From a virus: a DNA stretch of 64,000 nt. The stretch is taken from positions 1 through 64,000 of IMG/VR virus record IMGVR_UViG_3300009314_000009; one strand, written 5' to 3'. The position numbers were made by a program, and so were the translations under genes. Position 1 is the first letter of the stretch. Every line of letters starts with the position of its first letter. Below, piece after piece: positions 57,557 to 64,000 of this stretch. Below the pieces are notes generated by a model. It was not told the DNA's origin. It ran no database searches and was given only the letters and a program-made list of their open reading frames with translations.

Positions 57557-58186
57557 TTAGTCATCCAAATCGCTTTTGGGACCTTTGTAATCATTAATAG
57601 CTTTTTCCTGTTCAAATACCAAAGCTTTGTAAGAATCTTTTTTGAGATTCTTTTTCCAGCTTTTAAGAGTATCAGGGTTGAAGGTATCTTTAATGATTTC
57701 TTCAACCTGTTCGGCATCCAATGATTCCAATTTCTTAATAGAAATTTTCACATTGGGTCTGCCTCCCATACTCTTCATATAAGCAGCATATGCTTTTAAT
57801 CTGACATCTTCATCAGAAGCCTTTACGCGGAATACACGCAAATTACCGGCAACTTTTTGAACATCTTCAGAAAGAGTAACTAAATAATGACCACCTGCTT
57901 CAGGTTTTATACCTAATTCCCCGGGAGCAATAGCATCGCAAAATTCATCCAAAGACAAATATTTAGAAAGCTCCTGAGTTGTGGGCTCTTTTATTTCTTT
58001 CACGTTCACTTCTTCCAGCACTCGTTTTCGTATGTAATACTGAACAACTGCTAGTTTCCGCAAACTTTCCCAAACTTCAACTGGGAGCTCGTTATGTCCC
58101 GCATAAAGTTTGTACTCTTTCTTTTTATGGGAAAGGCCAATCAGGCCGTTCCCTTTTTTTCTGTTTATGATTATTATATTATCCAT
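57557..58186 (-). CDS. hypothetical head-region protein (209 aa)
   Basis: Mixed protein; residues 1-35 are beta-rich, the rest helical and charged. It follows the major capsid gene, where a head-completion or head-tail joining factor would be expected. AAAGGATGG upstream of the ATG. No family recognised. Confidence 0.55.
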   Translation of the reverse strand: MDNIIIINRKKGNGLIGLSHKKKEYKLYAGHNELPVEVWESLRKLAVVQYYIRKRVLEEVNVKEIKEPTTQELSKYLSLDEFCDAIAPGELGIKPEAGGHYLVTLSEDVQKVAGNLRVFRVKASDEDVRLKAYAAYMKSMGGRPNVKISIKKLESLDAEQVEEIIKDTFNPDTLKSWKKNLKKDSYKALVFEQEKAINDYKGPKSDLDD

Positions 58187-58231
58187 TTTAATGCCATCCT
58201 TTCTGTTAAATCCCTACCTCTTTAACAAATG

Positions 58232-59254
58232 TTAAATGCCTGAAGCTTTAACAACTGATTGAGGATAATAAACAACTACACCACCAGTACGTGAAATTTG
58301 AGTTACAACGTACTCCATGTTTTTGTATTCCTGAGGCATGGTCATCATAGGTACAGGACGATATTGAGCCACATTACGTGAATTTTTCACATAACCCATC
58401 ATCATGTCTGCACCACCGGTTCCAGCTTCTTTAAGCTCATCCAGCCAATCAATAGATACTTCTGGGTGAGTTTTCTTAAAGAATTCAAGAACAGTAACAT
58501 CAGAAGCTGTACTGTTTTGTTTCTCAGAAATCAATTCAAACTGGTCAATAGGCATAAGAACTTGGTTAACAACTCTTTTGCCTCTGGTAGTGGTTTTGAC
58601 CAAACGTACCAGGCTATTGAGATCCAAAAGGATTTCAGCTGAAGTTTTGGTACTGAATTCAGTAGCAGCAGCAGCTCCATTTGGGACAATATATTCAAGA
58701 ATACCAGGATAATCGAAAAAGCCCTGAAGGTTGTCTTCAGCAGAACCAAACCAAGCAGCCCGGTCCAAACGTTGAGCAATTGCTTCAGTAGCAGTTTCAG
58801 CGCGTTTGCTCTGTAGATTGAAGTTTGCTCTTTGAGCTCTTGCGATCTCAAAAATATTATAACCATAAGCAGCTGCCACAGTTTTAATATTCACGGTAAC
58901 TTCTTCACCCAGAACGTCAACACGTGGTATATCAGTTGCGAAATCTGAAATTATTTTCGCATAACCACGTTTGCTGAATTTACGATAAGTGATTGTTTCA
59001 ACACCAAGGTCTCCCTCAGTATCTACAGGCAAAAACTTATCAGCTTTCAACTCATGATATTCATAATCAAAAGTTTCGGATTTTATAAGCTCCAATTGGC
59101 GCTTAAAGAACACTTGCCCCTGGCTATCAAGAACCAGGTTTTGTGTACTTTCATCTTGTCGGATCACTCCCTCAAAAGCAGCAGCATCAAAGTTGAGATT
59201 TACTTTCATGTTACTCAGATATTCGGGAACTGCATCCAGTTTCATTCCTTTCAT
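58232..59254 (-). CDS. major capsid protein, DUF2184-like (340 aa)
   Basis: ATG 59254 with AAGGAGGG 6 nt upstream is preferred to the start at 59290. The body has HK97-fold family features of DUF2184 capsids: VFFKRQLELIKSETFDYEY near the start, GEEVTVNIKTVAAAYGYNIFEI, G-S-A-E-D-N-L-Q-G-F-F-D-Y, and a late P-M-M-T-M-P-Q-E-Y. Flanked by a decoration protein and the protease/scaffold. Confidence 0.8.
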   Translation of the reverse strand: MKGMKLDAVPEYLSNMKVNLNFDAAAFEGVIRQDESTQNLVLDSQGQVFFKRQLELIKSETFDYEYHELKADKFLPVDTEGDLGVETITYRKFSKRGYAKIISDFATDIPRVDVLGEEVTVNIKTVAAAYGYNIFEIARAQRANFNLQSKRAETATEAIAQRLDRAAWFGSAEDNLQGFFDYPGILEYIVPNGAAAATEFSTKTSAEILLDLNSLVRLVKTTTRGKRVVNQVLMPIDQFELISEKQNSTASDVTVLEFFKKTHPEVSIDWLDELKEAGTGGADMMMGYVKNSRNVAQYRPVPMMTMPQEYKNMEYVVTQISRTGGVVVYYPQSVVKASGI

Positions 59255-59267
59255 TTTCAATCCCTCC

Positions 59268-60044
59268 TTAAGCGATTGGTGTTGCGCCACCCTGGAGGTG
59301 AACTACAAACAAAGTTGATGAATCAGGCACAGACTCTTTAAATACAGCCTGTATTGCTACTGCGTTACTTGATGTGTCATTACTGGTAAATTTACCAACT
59401 CCAACAACACTCACAAGAACCTTACAAATAGTATTGGCATCTGGTGCTGTATCGTCAGTTTCTATTACTATATCACCCAGACTCATAAGAGAAGCAACTT
59501 CAGCAGGAGCGTAAGAAGCATCATCATAAGTAGGTGATTGTGTTTCTTTTTGGAGGCCAATAGCTGGCCCAACCATAATAAGATCACCAGAAACGGCTGC
59601 TGTACCGGGAGTAATAGTTGCTTGTGAAGCACCTAAAGTAATAACACCTGTAGCAGTAATAGCAGCTGCTTTAGTTGTTATGGTTAGAACCAGTGTTGCA
59701 ACACTTGCTGAATAAATAGCATCAGCAGCATTCAGCTGATCCACCAAATTATCCAAAGTAGTTGGAGAATCAGTGTCCCAGGTTTCAGCATACGCTACAC
59801 CATTAATGGTCAAAGTAATTACATTATCTTCAACCAGCACCCCATCCAAAGTAAGGGTATTAGTATCAGCCACAGGCAAAAGCACATTGTGATCATCGCC
59901 TTTATAGGCAAAAGCCATTCGGCCAAATGGTATATCATTAACACCAATCACCGTTCTGCTTATATTCTCTTTGGGACCGTTACCAAAAGGCATACCAGCT
60001 CTGGCTGCCTCAATATAGCCCCATTCACCGCGTGGAATAGCCAT
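59268..60044 (-). CDS. structural cement/head decoration protein (258 aa)
   Basis: The N-terminus (GEWGYIEAARAGMPFGNG) and C-terminus resemble head decoration proteins found between protease and capsid genes in Mu-like phages. A central insertion (~75-145: NVITLTINGVAYAE, then L-D-N-L-V-D-Q-L helix, L-V-L-T-I) is the repeated beta module. Binds the capsid surface (inference). Confidence 0.6.
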   Translation of the reverse strand: MAIPRGEWGYIEAARAGMPFGNGPKENISRTVIGVNDIPFGRMAFAYKGDDHNVLLPVADTNTLTLDGVLVEDNVITLTINGVAYAETWDTDSPTTLDNLVDQLNAADAIYSASVATLVLTITTKAAAITATGVITLGASQATITPGTAAVSGDLIMVGPAIGLQKETQSPTYDDASYAPAEVASLMSLGDIVIETDDTAPDANTICKVLVSVVGVGKFTSNDTSSNAVAIQAVFKESVPDSSTLFVVHLQGGATPIA

Positions 60045-61411
60045 TATTTGTCTCCTTTATATTTGTTTCTGAGCTTTACATCAAGCTTTTGCTCAGGGGT
60101 TTTTTCGGGTTCTTTGCCGTCAGCTTTCGGGGCTGGCTCGGTTTTAAGTTTAGTGGCATTTTTCTTGTCGGCTTTTTGGAGCCCGTCAAGTTTTTTAACT
60201 GCCATTTCAAACGCACCTTCAATAAAAGCATCACTTTTGCCTTCCAGATCTTCTTTGGCGCTAGAATCTAAAGCAATAATTACTGCTTTTTTCTTGTCCA
60301 ATTCTGAAGCACTGGCATCAACTTTAGCTTCTGATTGTTCAATTGCGTCATCAAGCTTTTTAGCTTCTGCTACATAAGCTTCAATGTCATCTTTTGAAAC
60401 ACTATTATCAAGCTTGCCATTTAGCTCTTCAATAGTTTTTTCTGCCTGGTCGAATTTACCTTGCAGAGTTTCACTTTCTTTCTGTGCTGTATCCAATGCT
60501 TCATCTGCTGTCTGCTTAGCAGATTCAGCTTTTTCAGCACGGTCCACAGCGGCATCAAGATGTTCGAAAAGTTTGTCATCACCATCAAGGGTGATTCCAT
60601 CAATTTTACGTTCCATCCTCTTTCCTCCTGTGTCTTTTTTGGTTTTACTGGTTGATTTACGTTTATGTTTTGCGCACCCGTCTTTTCCTTCATCTTTGTC
60701 AGGGTCCTCAGTTATTTCAATTAACATCATAACACCGTCCATTTTCAAAACAGCGTCATCTCCTGCGCGGCCTTCGTCAACAATAGCCAAATGATTATAA
60801 CGGATATTGGTCTGTATTGCGTCATAACGCACACCACCCCAAACACCAGGCCGTTCCACTACATCTGTGGTATATCCGCAAGATAAACCGCGTTTTCCAC
60901 CTTCCACATCAGACACGGTATCTTTTTGTTGGATAGATAAAGGTACTGAAACAAATCCGTGCAACTGGTCCTGTACAACGTTTTCTCCTAAATTACCAAC
61001 ACTATATTTATCCCGATTATCAGCAGTAACCCGCTCTGTAGGATGATTATTAGTAAGTGGAGCCATTTTCAATGTTGCTAGGCTGTCAGGGTGAAAAACG
61101 TGCTCTGGGGCTCTGAGTTCTTTTCTGATTGAACCATCTTCCCTTCTATAAGAGAAAACCCCAATGGTAGTGGCCACGGCCCGGCCCACCAAAAAGCCAT
61201 CATCATTTTTCTTTAAAGGAGTATAATCAAACTTTTTCCATTCATTTGAATAGTCTTCAAACCATTCACCTTCCTGGCCATCATTAACTATACCACCTAT
61301 AAGGTCTACCCGATCTACATTATCTGTACGAAATTTGGAATCAGCACTATCTGTGCGAAAAGACGATGTAACAATAAGTTCTTCATCAAATAATGAATTT
61401 AATTTAGCCAT
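60044..61411 (-). CDS. DUF2213 prohead protease fused to scaffold (455 aa)
   Basis: ATG 61411 with GAGGTG upstream is preferred to the longer frame. Residues ~50-240 match DUF2213: G-R-A-V-A-T-T-I-G-V-F-S-Y, P-L-T-N-N-H-P, G-F-V-S-V-P-L, G-L-S-C-G-Y-T, then Y-N-H-L-A-I-V-D-E-G-R-A-G. A ~190-residue coiled-coil/Lys-rich part follows, typical of scaffolding domains. It would direct prohead assembly and cleavage. Confidence 0.75.
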   Translation of the reverse strand: MAKLNSLFDEELIVTSSFRTDSADSKFRTDNVDRVDLIGGIVNDGQEGEWFEDYSNEWKKFDYTPLKKNDDGFLVGRAVATTIGVFSYRREDGSIRKELRAPEHVFHPDSLATLKMAPLTNNHPTERVTADNRDKYSVGNLGENVVQDQLHGFVSVPLSIQQKDTVSDVEGGKRGLSCGYTTDVVERPGVWGGVRYDAIQTNIRYNHLAIVDEGRAGDDAVLKMDGVMMLIEITEDPDKDEGKDGCAKHKRKSTSKTKKDTGGKRMERKIDGITLDGDDKLFEHLDAAVDRAEKAESAKQTADEALDTAQKESETLQGKFDQAEKTIEELNGKLDNSVSKDDIEAYVAEAKKLDDAIEQSEAKVDASASELDKKKAVIIALDSSAKEDLEGKSDAFIEGAFEMAVKKLDGLQKADKKNATKLKTEPAPKADGKEPEKTPEQKLDVKLRNKYKGDK

Positions 61412-61502
61412 TACGCACCTCATTTTTATTAATGACAGGTTTTTCTTTTGGCTTTTCCGTTTTTGGCAGAACCCTGCTGTCAGCAGTTTTGAATTCTTTC
61501 AC
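61404..61502 (-). CDS. small ORF ahead of protease/scaffold (32 aa)
   Basis: GTG 61502 with CGGAG 5 nt upstream; Lys/Pro-rich. Its stop lies within the start of the DUF2213 gene, so it could couple translation. Low confidence. Confidence 0.35.
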   Translation of the reverse strand: MKEFKTADSRVLPKTEKPKEKPVINKNEVRNG

Positions 61503-61520
61503 CACAACTCCGGATGTTTA

Positions 61521-61569
61521 GTAAAAGTTTATATATCAAAATTAATTTTAATAGTTTGTAAACTTTTAC
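61521..61569. repeat. inverted repeat GTAAAAGTTT/AAACTTTTAC
   Basis: Perfect 10-bp arms (61521-61530, 61560-61569) with a 29-nt A/T-rich spacer in the ~190-bp gap between the head operon and the plus-strand island. Operator, or terminator for the minus-strand portal-side transcript. Confidence 0.5.
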
Positions 61570-61614
61570 TATTTAAAAGGAGGTATCAGTTGATTATTGA
61601 TTTTTTTAACAAAA

Positions 61615-61671
61615 AGTGTAACTTTTTTAAAAAAGTATTAGGTTTTAATGAAAAACTGTTTATATTATAAC
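61615..61671 (+). promoter_or_regulatory. class A promoter cassette of the plus-strand island
   Basis: AAAAAGTGTAACTTTTTTAAA dyads, ATTAGGTTT, then TATTATAA at 61662-61669, matching the spacing of the minus-strand copies. A TTG ORF of 26 codons with AGGAGG upstream (61591-61671) reads through it as KKCNFFKKVLGF, the peptide also seen at 5424-6098. Confidence 0.6.
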
Positions 61672-61692
61672 CAATAGCAAAAGGAGAACAAT

Positions 61693-61932
61693 ATGCAATT
61701 ATTACTGTTGATACTTGTATCATTATTAGCTGCTTGTACTGTAGCCGAAATCAATAACGCAGGGGAGAATTACCCAGAGCCTTTTGGAGAATGCCCTGAG
61801 TTGGAAAATTACCCAGGAATACTTTATGACAGTATATATGTTACAGACACACTTTTTGTGCTAGATAGTGTATTTGTAACAGATACCATTTTCCAAACTG
61901 ATACTATCATTCAGTATGTTAGGATAAGATAG
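61693..61932 (+). CDS. outer-membrane-type lipoprotein (79 aa)
   Basis: AAAAGGAGAAC precedes ATG. Signal peptide with lipobox L-A-A-C (Cys15). The mature part ends with repeated V-T-D-T-L/I-F strands, a pattern of surface lipoproteins in the Bacteroidetes/Fibrobacter group. Possible roles are superinfection exclusion, Rz1-like spanin, or host-cell surface change. First gene of a plus-strand island inside the minus-strand head operon. Confidence 0.7.
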   Translation: MQLLLLILVSLLAACTVAEINNAGENYPEPFGECPELENYPGILYDSIYVTDTLFVLDSVFVTDTIFQTDTIIQYVRIR

Positions 61933-61938
61933 GGTATT

Positions 61939-62601
61939 ATGAAAAAACATTATATCTGTGACGATTTCGATGAAGATTGCTTGGATATGACAACTAAACA
62001 AGCTGAAGGTTGTTTTAAGGGTTGTGCTGGTGGTTTAGATCCTTGTGAAGGTTATTGCCCTATTTATGGAGATACTAGGAAAAAACCTGACAATACTGGG
62101 AAAAATTTTGATATGGTTATTATTGATGATCCAGTTGACATTGATAAACCTCGCACAATGCCCGGAGAGAAAACAAGCAAAACTTGGAAAGAAAAAACAG
62201 GTGATGAAGTTATCAATGATTTGAATAATTTCATTAGCGAAATGTTAAATCAATCAAAGATTCCTAAAATACCCGTATGCCCACACAAAAAGATGATGGG
62301 AGTAGACTACAAAGATTGTAATGATAAAAAATCTTGTCCTTTCGTAACTGATTGCTACAAAGAATGGGGTATAAGGAAAATTGATATTGATGCTAAGTCA
62401 ACCAAAAACATCAATGACATCATTCAAGTTGAAATTAAAATTAGAGAAAATAAAACAGATAAATTATCTGATTTTATAAAAAATTTGAACAATCATGACG
62501 AACCCCGTAAATGCCTTGCTTGTGGCAAAATAACTATGAAACAAGGTTTTGAATGTCCCCATTGTGGTGGATATCTTTCTGATTATGATGAGGATGATTA
62601 A
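61939..62601 (+). CDS. multi-Cys zinc-binding protein (220 aa)
   Basis: N-terminal CxxC-like clusters, a middle cluster C-N-D-K-K-S-C-P-F-V-x2-C-Y-K that closely matches the C-terminal cluster of the SSB-like protein at 32490-33632, and a C-terminal zinc ribbon (C-x2-C, C-x2-C: CLACG, CPHCG). Acidic tail. Second gene of the island; it overlaps the end of the convergent gpF-like gene by 4 nt. Confidence 0.6.
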   Translation: MKKHYICDDFDEDCLDMTTKQAEGCFKGCAGGLDPCEGYCPIYGDTRKKPDNTGKNFDMVIIDDPVDIDKPRTMPGEKTSKTWKEKTGDEVINDLNNFISEMLNQSKIPKIPVCPHKKMMGVDYKDCNDKKSCPFVTDCYKEWGIRKIDIDAKSTKNINDIIQVEIKIRENKTDKLSDFIKNLNNHDEPRKCLACGKITMKQGFECPHCGGYLSDYDEDD

Positions 62602-63617
62602 GCAACCTGTAAATGGGGGCTGCGGTCGATATGTTTATCCGCGGCTGTCAGGAGCTCCCGGAAAATAGGTATGCCAGTACATCTACATTGTACGGCCCAA
62701 CCCACTTGCAAAGGTTCTTCTTTTCCTTTTTTCTTGCGCCAGGTTTTGCCTCCGTCATCAGATATCAGCTCTTTTTTGTCCCATCGCGCAGTTTTGCCAT
62801 TCATAACGTGATGGCTGGGTTTAGCTTTTGGGTATTTGCCTTTGGGATTCCCTCGCACCCTTTCATCACCGGCTGTCAACCATTTATACAGGTTCAAACC
62901 GGCTTCACCCATTCTCCTTTCCGAAAGGCTGCTGTTCAACTTGGCAGTCTGATCCCTAGCAATCAAATTAGCCCGTGTCATGGGCATATTCATAGTGGTA
63001 ACTAAATTATTACGTGTATTAGTCCACAGCAGCCCCTGTTCCACACCGTTACGTACAATCTGTGTGGTACTATAAATGAAGGTTTTTGTTACATTGGTCC
63101 AAAGTTCTTCATTACGCTCAATCCAGCTATTAAGTACATCATCCAACCAAGGTTCAGTAGGTAAAAGAAAAGCCGTAGCAGCATCAGCTCCTAATACGGC
63201 CCCGGTAAATTTACCCCATTGACTCACATTAAAATTGTCAATTCCGGATGCTTTCTTTAATAGGTATGCTGTGCGGTAATCTTCAACGTCACCAAATATT
63301 TCTTCCTGGACTGAATTTATAAATGTTACAAGGTTCTTTAGGTCCCCTGGGTAATCATCTTGTTTCTCTTCCGCATCCTGCCTGTAATCCTTTAACCATT
63401 GATCATATTGAGGCTCAACAAATTCCAAAAAGCCATCAATCATTACTTTGTAGTATTTTCGCAGTGTTCTCGCATAATCTAATTCAGCAGCACGGGGAAA
63501 TAACCAAGGGATATTGTAAATGCCGTCTCGTGTGTGCTTACGCCTCCAGGCTGGCATTTTAGCCCTGTGGCGCACCAAAGGGTCAAACAAATAACTTTCT
63601 TCAGGGTTTACAGCCAT
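62598..63617 (-). CDS. Mu gpF-like head morphogenesis protein (339 aa)
   Basis: The C-terminal half carries the PF04233-type pattern: A-R-D-Q-T-A-K-L-N, then L-Y-K-W-L-T-A-G-D-E-R-V-R, H-H-V-M-N-G-K, and G-W-A-V-Q-C-R-C. These proteins sit at the portal vertex and may enter the host with the DNA. Follows the portal gene with a TAATG overlap, as in Mu-like head operons. Confidence 0.85.
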   Translation of the reverse strand: MAVNPEESYLFDPLVRHRAKMPAWRRKHTRDGIYNIPWLFPRAAELDYARTLRKYYKVMIDGFLEFVEPQYDQWLKDYRQDAEEKQDDYPGDLKNLVTFINSVQEEIFGDVEDYRTAYLLKKASGIDNFNVSQWGKFTGAVLGADAATAFLLPTEPWLDDVLNSWIERNEELWTNVTKTFIYSTTQIVRNGVEQGLLWTNTRNNLVTTMNMPMTRANLIARDQTAKLNSSLSERRMGEAGLNLYKWLTAGDERVRGNPKGKYPKAKPSHHVMNGKTARWDKKELISDDGGKTWRKKKGKEEPLQVGWAVQCRCTGIPIFRELLTAADKHIDRSPHLQVA

Positions 63618-64000
63618 TATGAATTGGTCATCCTTGAAATTTGTTCATCGGTAAAATAACCACTTGCTTTTAAAGCTTCCACGCGGTCATTCTTAGAAAT
63701 TTCATTAAATTCCGGTTTGTCCAAAGCTTCAATGATTTCATCCAGTTTCTCTTCCAATTTTTCATCAAATTTTGATTGATTAAAGCCTTGAATGGTTTCC
63801 AAATACTCAGCCACATCTTCAGCTGTAGCTTCTTCACCTTCTTCCTCACCTTCGGTACCGGGTTCACCAACGGGGCCTTTTCCAGAAATCTCTGTATTAA
63901 AACTCCATTCACCGTTACCATAACGGCTTTGTCTTACTTCTTCAGGGAACAGAGCTGGCACATCCACGGTATGTATTTTATCAATCTCAGCTTGGAGTTT
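63617..64000 (-). CDS. portal protein C-terminus (partial, DUF1073-like)
   Basis: The frame is open to the window edge (no stop between 64000 and the GTG at 63967), so this is the 3' end of a longer gene. The visible 127 codons contain a L-Q-A-E-I-D-K-I-H-T-V-D helix, A-L-F-P-E-E-V-R, and an acidic low-complexity tail before a helical end, resembling DUF1073/Mu-type portal C-termini. Position directly before gpF supports portal. The bulk of the gene is outside the window. Confidence 0.6.
   Translation of the reverse strand, partial: KLQAEIDKIHTVDVPALFPEEVRQSRYGNGEWSFNTEISGKGPVGEPGTEGEEEGEEATAEDVAEYLETIQGFNQSKFDEKLEEKLDEIIEALDKPEFNEISKNDRVEALKASGYFTDEQISRMTNS

Overview
The window is one continuous stretch of an AT-rich, densely packed double-stranded DNA phage genome. 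It encodes a contractile-tailed (myovirus-type) particle: DUF3383-type tail sheath, tube, tape measure, Mu/P2-like baseplate, DUF2213 head protein, Mu gpF-like protein and a portal-like C-terminus. It also encodes a near-complete replication and recombination set. I see no integrase, repressor, ribosomal or cellular housekeeping gene, and no convincing complete tRNA, so a lytic phage is likelier than a prophage. Ribosome binding sites are AGGAG-type. A lipoprotein with alternating D-T/V-x-D-T-I-F strands resembles surface lipoproteins common in the Bacteroidetes/Fibrobacter group; this is only a weak host hint.

Layout. (1) 5-745, plus strand: three small Cys-containing ORFs, one broken by an in-frame TAG. 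(2) 754-19831, minus strand: early/accessory and replication genes. These include two RpoD-like sigma factors, SH3/KOW-like and zinc-ribbon proteins, a membrane-anchored NlpC/P60 hydrolase, a MazG-like protein, an MmcB-like nuclease-fold protein, a terminase small subunit, a DnaB-like helicase, an SNF2 helicase, a DNA methyltransferase, a primase, a GIY-YIG endonuclease, and a third sigma-like protein. A ~600-bp non-coding, hairpin-rich stretch lies at about 17600-18196. (3) 19952-40558, plus strand, divergent from the previous block: two spore-photoproduct-lyase-like radical SAM proteins with a methyltransferase and an acyltransferase-like protein, thymidylate synthase, DnaN-like clamp, a UDG/exonuclease/Pol I fusion, clamp loader, a zinc-containing ssDNA-binding protein, RecA/UvsX, RuvC-like resolvase, and SbcD with an SbcC split into two genes. 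(4) 40749-64000, minus strand: the morphogenesis operon, read from portal (right edge) to tail fibres and a holin-like membrane protein. It is interrupted at 61693-62601 by a plus-strand two-gene island (lipoprotein plus Cys-rich protein) with its own phage-type promoter.

Regulation. Two recurring promoter classes can be read by eye. Class A has a dyad (AACTTTTTTAAAAAAGT) 43-44 bp from its first base to a TATTRWAA box, at 5781-5845, 11544-11606 and 61615-61671, with a diverged copy at 19113-19167. Class B has a TTTATAATAAG box very close to the start codon, at seven sites. The three sigma-like proteins are natural candidates to read them, but that link is inference. A third repeated motif, TTACCTTTT, occurs upstream of the terminase gene, as a 15-bp tandem repeat before the GIY-YIG gene, and as a palindrome before the KTSC gene.

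How the genes fit together. Replication would use primase, DnaB-like helicase, DnaN-like clamp, one-subunit clamp loader, Pol A-family polymerase and SSB. Repair and recombination would use RecA, RuvC-like resolvase, SbcCD and SNF2 helicase. The radical SAM/methyltransferase/acyltransferase/ThyA block lies directly upstream of the clamp and polymerase and is the best candidate here for an undescribed nucleotide- or DNA-modification/repair system. All functions are read from motifs without database searches.
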